NCBI GenBank assembly: GCA_023414355.1
Contig: JAEZOB010000053.1
Coordinates: 116,580-180,579 of the forward strand
DNA: 64,000 bases
From: Bacillota bacterium
Lineage (GTDB): Bacteria; Bacillota; Clostridia; Lachnospirales; Lachnospiraceae
Direction: 5' to 3'
Below, in pieces: positions 33,577-41,853 of this stretch; position 1 is the first letter of the stretch; every line of letters starts with the position of its first letter. A program made the translations under genes and the position numbers. The notes below the pieces were generated by a model. The model had not been told where the DNA came from, did no database searches, and worked only from the letters and a program-made list of their open reading frames with translations.

Positions 33577-35613
33577 CTACAAGGTATTAGAGCCCCTGTA
33601 TAGGATTTTCTCCTCCAAGTACGGGTTGGCTTCAAAAATCCTGTCAACCTCCTCCATCTTCAGCTGCTTTACTGCATCAGCTGCGGATTTTAGCACAGCT
33701 GCATCCTGATAGATATCACCTAGTTTAAAATCCATCTCACCACTCTGCCTGATACCAAAGATGTCTCCGGGACCACGTAGCTTTAAGTCCTCCCCTGCAA
33801 TAAAAAATCCGTCGTTGGATTTATTCAGGATCTCAAGGCGTTCCCAGGCTTCCTTACTGCTGCTGCCACAGACAAAGATACAATAGGATTGATGCTCACC
33901 TCGTCCAACCCGTCCTCTGAGCTGATGCAGCTGTGCAAGACCGAAACGCTCCGCATTCTCAACCATCATCACAGTGGCATTCGGTACATTCACACCAACT
34001 TCAACAACTGTTGTTGATACCAGAGTTTGTATCCTCCCATCAGAAAAACGCTCCATAACATCGTTCTTATCCTTCGGCTTCATCTTACCATGGAGAAATT
34101 CCACATTAATATCAGCAGGAAGAGCTTCCTTCAGACGCTCGGTATATTCAATTACATTCTCCGCTTCCACCTCTTCACTCTCTTCCACCATCGGGCAGAT
34201 CACATAAGCCTGCCTGCCATCTGCGATCTGTTTCGCGATAAACCGATATGCATTCGGCCGGTAATTCGTATCCACTACACAATTCTTAATCGGCAGTCTC
34301 TCCGCCGGAAGCTCGTCCACGATTGAGATGTCCAGATCTCCGTATAAAATGATAGCGAGCGTTCTAGGTATTGGTGTCGCGCTCATAACGAGTACATGAG
34401 GGCTTCCCCCCTTATTCATTAATGCTTCCCTTTGCTTTACCCCGAATCTGTGCTGTTCATCCGTAACTACCAGTCCCAGACTGTCATACTCTACCTTTTC
34501 CTGAATCAGGGCATGTGTGCCTATTATTATATCCGTTTTATGACTCCTAATACGCTCATAGGCTTCTCTCTTCTCTTTCGCTGTCATAGAACCGACCAAC
34601 AGGCATAGCTCAAAGCCAAAGGCGGCTGCAATTTCTTCCAAAGATTTATAATGCTGCTTTGCCAGAACCTCAGTGGGTACCATAAAGCAAGCCTGATATC
34701 CGTTCTTGACCGCCATCATAAGTGCCAGTATCGCAAGCACAGTCTTTCCTGAGCCTACATCCCCTTGGATTAGTCTGTTCATCACATACTCTCCCTGAAG
34801 ATCCTTTTTCACTTCTTCCCAGACACGCAGCTGCGCTTTCGTAAGAGAATAAGGAAAGCTCTCAATCAGACGGTCGCATTCCTGTCGCTCCTCCATCCGA
34901 TAATCGGAACGCAATATCGCCCTCCGTTCCTTCAGCTTCCTCATCGCAAGAGCATAAAGAAAGAATTCGTCAAATACCAGACGCTGTCTCGCTTTCTGCA
35001 TACTATCCCTATCCTTGGGAAAATGGACCTCCTTCATTGCTTTGGTACGGTCCATTAGATTATAATCCTTCGCAATCGCTTTCGGAATATAATCCTTTGC
35101 CAGGGACAGCTCGGAAAGCACCTGTCTGATTGCTTTCGAAATCATGGTATTCGTGATTCCCTGCGTCAAAGGATAGACCGGCTGTAATACCCGAAGCAGC
35201 TTGTAGTAGCTTTCTCTTTGATAAATTCCCGGCTGTTCCATCACCAGAACCCCATTCTTTCGGCTGACCTTACCTCGAAAGATATAATGATACCCGGAGT
35301 GGAGCGTCTTCTGCAAAAAGGGCATATTGAACCAGGTAAGCAATACAGCACCGCTTGTGTCCTTCACCTGAACATTAACGATTTGCAGATTCCTTACCCT
35401 TTTTATCTTAGGTGTCGCTGTAATAGATGCTTCGATAGCCAGAACAGCTCCTTCATAGATTGTACTGATCATCACCGGCTTTTCGAATTCTTCGTAGCCT
35501 CTTGGATAATGCTCCAGAAGATCCTGTACTGTCACGATTCCCAGCTTCTCAAACAGCTTTTCCGTCTTTTCTCCAATTCCCTTGACAACCTTTATTCTAT
35601 CCCCAGACTCCAA
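33577..35613 (-). CDS. recG: ATP-dependent DNA helicase RecG
   Basis: 678 residues with the chosen start, the family norm. The wedge/OB domain (KVVKGIGEKTEKLFEKLG, TVQDLLEHYPRGYE) binds branched DNA; the helicase core has Walker A (GDVGSGKT), DEQH box, MSATPIPRTLA and QLHQLRGRVGRGEHQSYC. It remodels stalled forks. The frame is open for 39 further codons to an ATG at 35730, but none of the upstream ATGs has a ribosome binding site, while a TTG at 35613 has GGAGGG six bases before it and puts the N terminus where other RecG proteins begin. I therefore annotate the TTG start. Divergent from the GntR operon. Confidence 0.96.
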   Translation of the reverse strand: MESGDRIKVVKGIGEKTEKLFEKLGIVTVQDLLEHYPRGYEEFEKPVMISTIYEGAVLAIEASITATPKIKRVRNLQIVNVQVKDTSGAVLLTWFNMPFLQKTLHSGYHYIFRGKVSRKNGVLVMEQPGIYQRESYYKLLRVLQPVYPLTQGITNTMISKAIRQVLSELSLAKDYIPKAIAKDYNLMDRTKAMKEVHFPKDRDSMQKARQRLVFDEFFLYALAMRKLKERRAILRSDYRMEERQECDRLIESFPYSLTKAQLRVWEEVKKDLQGEYVMNRLIQGDVGSGKTVLAILALMMAVKNGYQACFMVPTEVLAKQHYKSLEEIAAAFGFELCLLVGSMTAKEKREAYERIRSHKTDIIIGTHALIQEKVEYDSLGLVVTDEQHRFGVKQREALMNKGGSPHVLVMSATPIPRTLAIILYGDLDISIVDELPAERLPIKNCVVDTNYRPNAYRFIAKQIADGRQAYVICPMVEESEEVEAENVIEYTERLKEALPADINVEFLHGKMKPKDKNDVMERFSDGRIQTLVSTTVVEVGVNVPNATVMMVENAERFGLAQLHQLRGRVGRGEHQSYCIFVCGSSSKEAWERLEILNKSNDGFFIAGEDLKLRGPGDIFGIRQSGEMDFKLGDIYQDAAVLKSAADAVKQLKMEEVDRIFEANPYLEEKILYRGSNTL

Positions 35614-35791
35614 GGCTTTCCCTCCGTTATAGCGATTTCTCATAGGAAGATCTGTGCAATATGTCATTGCTGCATAAGCAGCATGATCTTTTGACGCTCT
35701 ATTCTTCAAAGATAAAACCATCGTTTTCATTATAAACTATAACGTCTCAATGGAAAAGGAAAAAAATATGAAAAATTATTGATAAAGACTA

Positions 35792-35820
35792 TTGACATAT
35801 TATTTGTGTTATTGTATTAT
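35792..35820 (+). promoter_or_regulatory. Sigma-A-type promoter of the GntR-ABC operon
   Basis: TTGACA-N17-TATTAT on the plus strand, 70 bases before the gntR ATG. Its -10 box abuts the operator-like palindromes. Confidence 0.9.
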
Positions 35821-35860
35821 TGTATTAACCGCTTAATACAGTAACACATTTACCTGTTAC
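35821..35860 (+). promoter_or_regulatory. Operator-like palindromes for the GntR regulator
   Basis: Two dyads side by side: TGTATTAA-CCGC-TTAATACA (35821-35840, perfect) and GTAACA-N8-TGTTAC (35841-35860, perfect). They cover the expected transcription start, so binding would repress. Autoregulation by the YtrA-type protein encoded next is known for this family and inferred here. Confidence 0.75.
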
Positions 35861-35891
35861 GGCAAAGCAGAGAAAGAAAGGAGTTGTAAGA

Positions 35892-36260
35892 ATGCAATGG
35901 GAAATCGATTCTGAAAGACCTGTTTATATTCAGCTAATTGAACAAATACAGGCAAATATCATTTCCGGTCACTACAAACCCGGTGACAAGCTTCCTTCTG
36001 TCAGGGACCTGGCTGCAGAAGCTACTGTAAACCCGAATACAATGCAGAAGGCTTTATCCGAATTGGAGCGTTCCGGACTTGTTTATACCAACCGCACCAG
36101 CGGACGCTTTATCACCTCTGATGAAGAGATGATCAAGAATCTGAAGGGCAAATCTGCGAGAGAACAGATCATGGAGTTTCTGGACCGAATGAAGCAGCAT
36201 GGCTTTACACCGCAGGAAACCCTGGCCTTGGTCATGGAGATCGTGAAAACAGAGAAATAG
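35892..36260 (+). CDS. GntR family regulator, YtrA subfamily
   Basis: 122 residues. The winged helix-turn-helix (residues about 8-75: PVYIQLIEQIQANIISG, PGDKLPSVRDLAAEATVNPN, ALSELERSGLVYTNRTSGRF) is typical GntR. The short C-terminal part (about 47 residues, helical) is too small for an effector domain such as FadR or UTRA and is the dimerising tail of YtrA-type regulators, which usually sit in front of ABC genes, as here. AAAGGAG precedes the ATG. It is first in an operon with the ATPase and permease. The signal is unknown; relatives respond to cell-wall antibiotics. Confidence 0.93.
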   Translation: MQWEIDSERPVYIQLIEQIQANIISGHYKPGDKLPSVRDLAAEATVNPNTMQKALSELERSGLVYTNRTSGRFITSDEEMIKNLKGKSAREQIMEFLDRMKQHGFTPQETLALVMEIVKTEK

Positions 36261-36312
36261 CAAATGGATGAATGGGAGTAGTATATTTTAAATTAAGCGA
36301 ATAATTTAGGGA

Positions 36313-36327
36313 TACCGTATTACGGTA
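36313..36327 (+). promoter_or_regulatory. Palindrome before the ABC ATPase gene
   Basis: TACCGTA-T-TACGGTA, a perfect 7-1-7 dyad 18 bases before the ATPase start. It could be an mRNA hairpin setting the ratio of regulator to transporter or a protein site. Confidence 0.4.
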
Positions 36328-36344
36328 CAATGGAGGTATATTTA

Positions 36345-37043
36345 ATGAATCCAATTTTAGAGTGTAACTCGCTAACTAAGAAGTTCACCGGTGTAGACGC
36401 TCTTTCAAATGTCAATTTAAAATTAGAGCGCGGACGCATTATCGGTCTTCTTGGTCCAAACGGAAGTGGTAAAACCACTATGATCAAATTAATGAATGGT
36501 CTGCTGGTACCAACAAACGGCAACCTACTGGTGAACGGCAAGCAGCCCGGACCCGAAACCAAGAAAATCGTTTCCTATCTTCCCGAAAGAACTTATCTTC
36601 CGGAATGGATGCGAATTTCAGAAACCATCGAATTCTTCAAGGACTTCTATACTGACTTTGATGAAAAGAGAGCTTATGAGATGCTGGAGAGATTGCAGTT
36701 AAATCCTACCAAGCGTCTGAAGACCTTATCCAAGGGTACTAAGGAAAAGGTTCAGCTGATCCTGGTAATGAGCCGTAATGCGGATCTGTACTGCCTGGAT
36801 GAGCCGATCGGCGGAGTAGACCCTGCTGCCAGGGATTACATCCTGAATACAATCATTTCTAATTATAATGAAAACGCAACCGTACTTATTTCCACTCATC
36901 TGATTTCCGACATCGAGAAAGTGCTCGATGAAGTCGTATTCATCAAAAATGGACAGATTATGCTGCACTCCTCCGTAGAGGATATCCGTTCCAAGGAAGG
37001 AAAATCTGTAGATTCATTATTTAGGGAGGTATTCAGATGTTAG
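36345..37043 (+). CDS. ABC transporter ATP-binding protein
   Basis: 232 residues. Walker A GPNGSGKTT lies near 38-46, the signature segment is the YtrB-type LSKGTKEKVQL (not a classical LSGGQ) near 131-141, and Walker B LYCLDEPIGGVDP follows near 150. This is the CcmA/YtrB class used by small drug or lipid exporters. The start at 36345 has GGAGG eight bases upstream; an in-frame ATG lies on that site. It overlaps the permease gene by seven bases, so the two are coupled. Confidence 0.93.
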   Translation: MNPILECNSLTKKFTGVDALSNVNLKLERGRIIGLLGPNGSGKTTMIKLMNGLLVPTNGNLLVNGKQPGPETKKIVSYLPERTYLPEWMRISETIEFFKDFYTDFDEKRAYEMLERLQLNPTKRLKTLSKGTKEKVQLILVMSRNADLYCLDEPIGGVDPAARDYILNTIISNYNENATVLISTHLISDIEKVLDEVVFIKNGQIMLHSSVEDIRSKEGKSVDSLFREVFRC

Positions 37044-37822
37044 GAAAATTAATGAAACATGAAATGAAAGCTGTAGCAAGATTGCTGATGCCAATCTATA
37101 TGGTACTTATCGTATTTACCATCGCTGCCCGTATCGTTGTCAGTCTGCATTTTGAGGGTGTGTTCGAGATTATTCCGGGAACAGTAATTGGTTTATATAT
37201 ATTGTCCCTGATTGCCATCTCAGTGGTATCTTCCGTCATTATTATTATCCGCTTTTATAAGAATATGGTTACCGATGAAGGCTATCTGATGTTTACACTG
37301 CCTGTAAAACCGTATCAGCTGATTAATTCCAAGCTGATTGTATCCTTATTTTGGACTCTGCTAAGTGTTGTAACCATCCTGCTATCCATCGGAATCGTAA
37401 TTGCATCACCTGAGAACCTTGCTTCCTTCCGTGACGGCTTCGCTGATGTCATGAGAGAGATTAGAAATGAACTGGGTCTCGCTAGTACCACCTTACTTTG
37501 GATAGAGGCTATACTTATGGGATTTATCGGAACAATCAACGGCATCCTGTGCTTCTATGCATGTATCGCTGTAGGTCAGTTGTTCAATGGGCATAAGGTT
37601 CTTGGTTCCTTCGTTGCATATATTGTATATACAGTAGTTATGCAGGTAGTATCCGTAGTAATTATGATTTTTGCCGGCAATGTCTTTACTGATTATTTCA
37701 CCGATGTCACAGCCATTACCAGTATAATCTTCCCAGCATTTATTGTTTTTTGGATTATATTGTCCGCTGTATTCTATATCGTTGCTAATTACATTTTCAA
37801 CAAGAAGCTTAATTTGGAATAA
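37037..37822 (+). CDS. ABC transporter permease (YtrC/ABC-2-like)
   Basis: 261 residues with six hydrophobic segments. MLGKLMKHEMKAVARLL opens it, and DEGYLMFTLPVKPYQLINSKL near residues 83-103 is typical of permeases paired with YtrA-type regulators. It should form the membrane part of the exporter with the preceding ATPase. GGGAGG precedes the ATG, which overlaps the ATPase gene. Followed by a very long inverted repeat that probably ends the transcript. Substrate unknown. Confidence 0.87.
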   Translation: MLGKLMKHEMKAVARLLMPIYMVLIVFTIAARIVVSLHFEGVFEIIPGTVIGLYILSLIAISVVSSVIIIIRFYKNMVTDEGYLMFTLPVKPYQLINSKLIVSLFWTLLSVVTILLSIGIVIASPENLASFRDGFADVMREIRNELGLASTTLLWIEAILMGFIGTINGILCFYACIAVGQLFNGHKVLGSFVAYIVYTVVMQVVSVVIMIFAGNVFTDYFTDVTAITSIIFPAFIVFWIILSAVFYIVANYIFNKKLNLE

Positions 37823-37835
37823 ACATCCTATCTTA

Positions 37836-37916
37836 GTATGAAGGAGAAGGGAGGTTTGCAAAACCAATATCGATTGTTATGATATTGGTTTTGTAAACCT
37901 CCCTTCTCCTTCATAC
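37836..37916. repeat. 36-bp inverted repeat with 9-base loop
   Basis: Arms 37836-37871 and 37881-37916 are complementary in all but one position (a G-T pair). It lies between the converging permease and DUF1653 genes. No T run follows either arm, but so long a hairpin could still stop or process both transcripts. The arm contains GGAGAAGGGAGG, an unusual purine-rich run. Confidence 0.85.
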
Positions 37917-38002
37917 CTACCTGTCTATCCTTGTCGGTCGGTCCAGCCAACCGGTTAACTGCTTGCCCTCTTTCTCCGACCCATCAGCATAATATTATCA
38001 TT

Positions 38003-38641
38003 TTATCGTAATCTCTTATCTTCAAAGCGGCATAATGCCTGAAGGCAGAAAATCAAACCCTGAATTCTGTCCTCCAGAGGGCCTTCCTCAACAGTACAGT
38101 CAAGTGAAACTGCCATATCATTAATGATGCGATCGTTCATATGCTTCCTGTTTGAGGTAATTACTTCCAGCTTTTTGTAGAAGGAAGCTGCGTCAAGAAA
38201 CTGTAGTAATATTGAATTAACTCCATTCTCCTCTACAACTGTTACCGAAGCCGGGTCCACAGGAACCTTACCTCCGACCTCCTCCTGAATGATTATTACT
38301 GGTTCCATCTCCTCCTGCTGACTTCCTGCAACTTCACTAACGGATTTGGCCGGGATAGCTTGTCCCGATACGAGAGTTGTCTTTTGAAGCCCAGCTGACT
38401 CACTTGTACTCTCCTCTTTCAGATTTCTGAGTTCAAAACGGTATCTCTGAGTCACCTCCGGATATTTCACATGGTCCACTTCGCTAAGAAAGCTCTCCAG
38501 CGTTCTGATATAGGTCTTGAATTCTCCGTATAACGCCTGATATACCACCATAGCTTCTCCGGTCTCAGCATCATACCCCAAGGTAATAATTTGATATAGC
38601 TTGTTCTTGAAATGATTATAAATCTGCCCCGGCTGAGGCAT
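38003..38641 (-). CDS. DUF1653 domain protein with C-terminal extension
   Basis: 212 residues from MPQPGQIYNHFKNKLYQI, the normal start of DUF1653 (PF07866). That domain spans about residues 1-70 (GEAMVVYQALYG, TYIRTLESFLSEV). A variable acidic linker (about 75-130) and an unknown C-terminal domain (NSILLQFLDAASFYKKLEVI) follow. GGAGAAGG precedes the chosen ATG; in-frame ATGs at 38656 and 38695 are alternatives. DUF1653 proteins are small and of unknown function; the C-terminal domain, about 80 residues, is additional. Confidence 0.8.
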   Translation of the reverse strand: MPQPGQIYNHFKNKLYQIITLGYDAETGEAMVVYQALYGEFKTYIRTLESFLSEVDHVKYPEVTQRYRFELRNLKEESTSESAGLQKTTLVSGQAIPAKSVSEVAGSQQEEMEPVIIIQEEVGGKVPVDPASVTVVEENGVNSILLQFLDAASFYKKLEVITSNRKHMNDRIINDMAVSLDCTVEEGPLEDRIQGLIFCLQALCRFEDKRLR

Positions 38642-38843
38642 TCTGTCCTTCTCCATACCCATCATCCTTCTTTCTTCGTATGCCGGTTCCGGCATCCACG
38701 ATAACCATGCTTCTTTGACTGTACACTTTCATTATTTTATGTAAGAAAATAGTGGTCCGACGATTTTTAACGCGAACCACTAAATATAATCTTTATCCGT
38801 TGTATATCATAATCTCAGTGCCATTACCACGATCATCTCATTG

Positions 38844-40535
38844 TTACTCAACCGACAGAACATAATAGTAAATCGGCTGACCACCATAATGTACCTCGAC
38901 ATCAAGATTGGGGTAGGCTTCCATGATCTCCTCAGCAAGTTCATTGGCTTCACCTTCACTGATCTCATCACCGTAATATAAGCTAATCAGCTCAGCATCT
39001 TCTTTTGTCAGCTGCTGTATCAGTTCAAAGGTAGTAGCCTTGATCTCATCTCCTACAGCCAGTATCGTCTTGTCCCCGATACCCATGATATTGCCCTGCT
39101 TGATTTCTTTTCCGTCAATGCTGGTATCTCTGACCGCATAAGTAACCTGACCGGATTTTACCTTCTTCATCTCTTCTGCCATTCTGGAGGCATTTTCCTC
39201 GGGTGATTTATCATATACAAAATTAATCACTGCAGTAATTCCCTGTGGAACCGTCTTCGACGGAATAACATAGATGTTCTTATCCTCCGTCAAATGTTTT
39301 GCCTGTTCTGCAGCAAGAATAATATTACCGTTATTTGGAAGAATAAAGATATTCTCAGCATTTACCTCATTGATGGCATTCAGCATATCTTCTGTGCTGG
39401 GATTCATGGTCTGACCGCCCTTGATGATATAATCAACGCCTAACCCGGTAAATATCTCATCCAGTCCTTCACCCATGGAGACCGCGATAAAGCCGGCTTT
39501 CTTTCTGGGCTTACTCTGAACCGGAGCTTTTACTTCAGGAGCTTTTACAGCTTCTTTCTTCTGATCTGTTGCCGCAGCTTCTGAGGATAAATTCAATCTT
39601 TCATTGTGCTCTTCACGCATATTATCAATCTTCATTCGTGTCAGTGAGCCATACGTTAATGCCCTCTGAATAGCCAAGCCAGGGTCATTCGTATGTACAT
39701 GAACCTTCACGATATCATCATCTGACACAACAACAATCGAATCACCGATGGATTCAAGATATCCCTTGAACTCATTCTCGGTATGCATGTTATATTCCTT
39801 CTCCACCATGATGATAAACTCTGTACAATATCCGAATTTGATATCATCTGTTGATATTCGCTCTCTTGTTGTCCCACCAGATACTTCGCTCACCGATAGA
39901 TTGGCGAAGGAGATTTCTTTACCCAGCAGCGCATCATATGCTCCCTTTACGATCTCAAGTAATCCCTGACCGCCGGAATCGACAACGCCTGCTTCCTTTA
40001 ATACCGGTAAAAGCTCCGGTGTATTCTCAAGTACTGTTTCCATATGTGCAATCACCTCTTGGCCAAAGACCACTAGATCGTCTGTTTCAGACACCAAATG
40101 TAATGCTTTCTCCGCCGCTCCTCGGGCAACTGTTAAAATTGTTCCCTCCTTCGGCTTCATAACAGCACGGTAGGCTGTCTCCACTGCCTTCTGGATCGCA
40201 TTGGTCATGACTGTCACATTAATTTCTTTATAATCCCTGATCTCCTTGGTAAAGCCACGGAATAACTGGGATAGGATTACACCCGAATTACCTCTTGCAC
40301 CGCGAAGTGAACCGCCCGATATTGCTTTTGCCAACTCCTCTATCGATGGATTCTGGAGCGCGTTGACTTCCTTTACAGCGGACATAATAGTTAATGTCAT
40401 GTTAGTACCTGTATCACCATCGGGTACCGGAAATACATTCAATTCATTAATATATTCTTTTTTTGCTTCTATACTTGCGGCTCCTGCAAGAAACATCTTT
40501 TTCAGAGTTGTCGCATCTATCGTTTTAATAACCAC
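38844..40535 (-). CDS. fakA: DAK2/YloV family kinase, fatty-acid kinase FakA-like
   Basis: 563 residues. The DhaL-type nucleotide domain (NVFPVPDGDTGTNMTLT near 32-48, SLRGARGNSGVILSQ near 74-88) binds ATP with Mg, and the C-terminal part (AGFIAVSMGEGLDEIF, ILPNNGNIILAAEQA, VPQGITAVINF) is the DAK1-like half. FakA phosphorylates fatty acids presented by a FakB protein (no fakB here). The start is a GTG at 40535: AAGGAGG lies eight bases before it and MVIKTIDATTL is the usual N terminus. It follows asp23, as yloV follows yloU in B. subtilis, with a repeat-filled spacer. Fatty-acid use is by family, not shown here. Confidence 0.9.
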   Translation of the reverse strand: MVIKTIDATTLKKMFLAGAASIEAKKEYINELNVFPVPDGDTGTNMTLTIMSAVKEVNALQNPSIEELAKAISGGSLRGARGNSGVILSQLFRGFTKEIRDYKEINVTVMTNAIQKAVETAYRAVMKPKEGTILTVARGAAEKALHLVSETDDLVVFGQEVIAHMETVLENTPELLPVLKEAGVVDSGGQGLLEIVKGAYDALLGKEISFANLSVSEVSGGTTRERISTDDIKFGYCTEFIIMVEKEYNMHTENEFKGYLESIGDSIVVVSDDDIVKVHVHTNDPGLAIQRALTYGSLTRMKIDNMREEHNERLNLSSEAAATDQKKEAVKAPEVKAPVQSKPRKKAGFIAVSMGEGLDEIFTGLGVDYIIKGGQTMNPSTEDMLNAINEVNAENIFILPNNGNIILAAEQAKHLTEDKNIYVIPSKTVPQGITAVINFVYDKSPEENASRMAEEMKKVKSGQVTYAVRDTSIDGKEIKQGNIMGIGDKTILAVGDEIKATTFELIQQLTKEDAELISLYYGDEISEGEANELAEEIMEAYPNLDVEVHYGGQPIYYYVLSVE

Positions 40536-40580
40536 TGGTTCTTCCTCCTTAAACGCTGGTAATCTCAGACTCGATATATT

Positions 40581-40695
40581 CATATCGAAACTCGGGGGGG
40601 CAGCGACTCGTTCTTAGTCTATAACTCGGGAGTTTTCGACTCGCTTTTTAGTCTATAACTCGGGAGTTATCGACTCGCTTTTTAGTCTATAACTC
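40581..40695. repeat. 34-bp tandem repeat carrying the asp23 stop codon
   Basis: AGTCTATAACTC recurs at 40616, 40650 and 40684 (period exactly 34), with one further degenerate unit on the fakA side. The asp23-proximal copy contains the gene's last codons and TAA. Each unit folds on the minus strand as GAGTTATAGACT / AGTCGATAACTC with an eight-base loop and one mismatch. Confidence 0.9.
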
Positions 40696-41038
40696 TTACG
40701 CCCTCAACAAAAATATTAATCTTCTTTACCTCAAGTCCTGAGAATTCTTCAACATTATATTTCACATTGCTGATTAAGTTATCAGCAACCGCAGAAATGC
40801 TAACGCCATAGGAAACGATAATATGCAGGTCAATCGTAATTTTATTTTCTTCCAGTGTTACATTCACACCGTGGCTTAAATTATCCCGCATAAGGAGCTT
40901 CACGATGCCATCTTTCATATTCACGGAGGCCATACCGACTACACCAAAGCATTCTACAGCCGAAGCTCCGGCATATTTCGCTAAAACATCGTTATCTATT
41001 ACAATCTCACCGTTTTGTGTATTCATATGTCCTTTCAT
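40682..41038 (-). CDS. Asp23/Gls24 family envelope stress response protein (YloU-like)
   Basis: 118 residues. GEIVIDNDVLAKYAGASAVE, CFGVVGMASVNMKDG, VNVTLEENKITIDLHIIV and KKINIFVEGVRVID are the successive blocks of Asp23 (PF03780). It is thought to form membrane-linked assemblies and sits upstream of the DAK2 kinase in most Firmicutes. GGAGGG is six bases before the ATG. The last codons lie in the tandem duplication. Divergent from the small membrane gene at 41350. Confidence 0.93.
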   Translation of the reverse strand: MKGHMNTQNGEIVIDNDVLAKYAGASAVECFGVVGMASVNMKDGIVKLLMRDNLSHGVNVTLEENKITIDLHIIVSYGVSISAVADNLISNVKYNVEEFSGLEVKKINIFVEGVRVID

Positions 41039-41140
41039 ATTAACCCTCCTATCTATTCCATATTGCTAATTTATGTCTTATTCTATTATAACTGCTATTT
41101 ATATTTTTGAAAAGTAGAGCTTATCATTCTGACCGATATA

Positions 41141-41220
41141 TTTTAGTATACCCTATATTATTAGTGTATACCCCGTATTCTTAGGGTATAGCCTATTTCG
41201 AGGTATATACCCGGATGATT
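41141..41220. repeat. Degenerate 20-bp repeat with TATACCC motif
   Basis: Four adjacent 20-base blocks share TTAG-x-GTATACCC-like cores (GTATACCC, GTATACCCC, GGGTATAGCC, TATATACCC). One pair also forms TATACCC/GGGTATA. The 311 bases 41039-41349 between divergent genes hold this and promoters I could not place. It may be a repeated operator. Confidence 0.5.
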
Positions 41221-41349
41221 GTATTACCCGGCACTTTTAGGGATTACCCACCAAAGCCAGAGATAACCTTATGATCTACTGCATAATATATATTACTATA
41301 AATTATGAATTGATGTGCATTCATATAAATATCATAAGGAGGTTATCCT

Positions 41350-41487
41350 ATGAAAAGAATGATTGGCTTTATCCTGTTCTGGATTGCCATCGGAATGACT
41401 ATCATGCTTTTCATCACAAATGGGATATTGGCGATATGTATTATCATTTTATGCCTATTGTTAGGCTATAACTTGTTCTGTTGCTGA
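41350..41487 (+). CDS. Small membrane protein, 45 residues
   Basis: A short frame with a strong AAGGAGG ribosome binding site seven bases before the ATG. The product begins MKRMIGFILFWIAIGM and is almost wholly hydrophobic (one long or two short membrane helices, about residues 4-20 and 24-40), ending in FCC. A terminator follows 30 bases later. The site, composition and terminator argue for a real gene even though it is very short. I do not recognise a named family; relatives may be unannotated. Function unknown. Confidence 0.75.
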   Translation: MKRMIGFILFWIAIGMTIMLFITNGILAICIIILCLLLGYNLFCC

Positions 41488-41506
41488 AGTATAATCTTGG
41501 AATAAG

Positions 41507-41549
41507 CAAAAAAAATGGGTGTCAAGATCCCCCTGACACCCATCGTTTT
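41507..41549. terminator. Bidirectional terminator between the small membrane gene and rpmB
   Basis: ATGGGTGTCA / TGACACCCAT (ten perfect pairs). On the minus strand it is followed by eight T, serving rpmB; on the plus strand by CGTTTT. Confidence 0.92.
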
Positions 41550-41551
41550 CC

Positions 41552-41737
41552 TTACGCGCGTTCTACTTTACCGGATCTAAGACAGGAAGTACATACATAC
41601 ATTTTTCTTGCTGCACCGTTAACGTTTACCTTAACAGATTTCACATTTGATTTCCACATCTTATTAGATCTTCTATGAGAATGACTCACAGCGATTCCAA
41701 AGTGAGCACCTTTATCACATATTGCACATTTAGCCAT
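41552..41737 (-). CDS. rpmB: 50S ribosomal protein L28
   Basis: 61 residues. MAKCAICDKGAHFGIAVSHS, RRSNKMWKSNV and ARKMYVCTSCLRSGKVER are L28 signatures; the cysteines at 4, 7, 49 and 52 form the zinc-binding type. The ATG at 41737 has AAGGAGG upstream; the longer open frame to 41788 has no support. In many Firmicutes rpmB lies divergent from yloU-yloV; here it is close to asp23 but not directly divergent, with the small membrane gene between. Confidence 0.98.
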   Translation of the reverse strand: MAKCAICDKGAHFGIAVSHSHRRSNKMWKSNVKSVKVNVNGAARKMYVCTSCLRSGKVERA

Positions 41738-41853
41738 CGAAAGCACCTCCTTAGGGATAATATAGTCCATCTGGTTATAAATACCCATTTGGCCCTACAA
41801 ACACATTTATTTTATCAGAATATGAATTATAATGCAAGTAGAATTTTGCAAAG

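Noticed and set aside
40581..40695. Possible CRISPR-like array
   Set aside because: Units are contiguous 34-bp tandem copies without unique spacers, and no cas gene is present.
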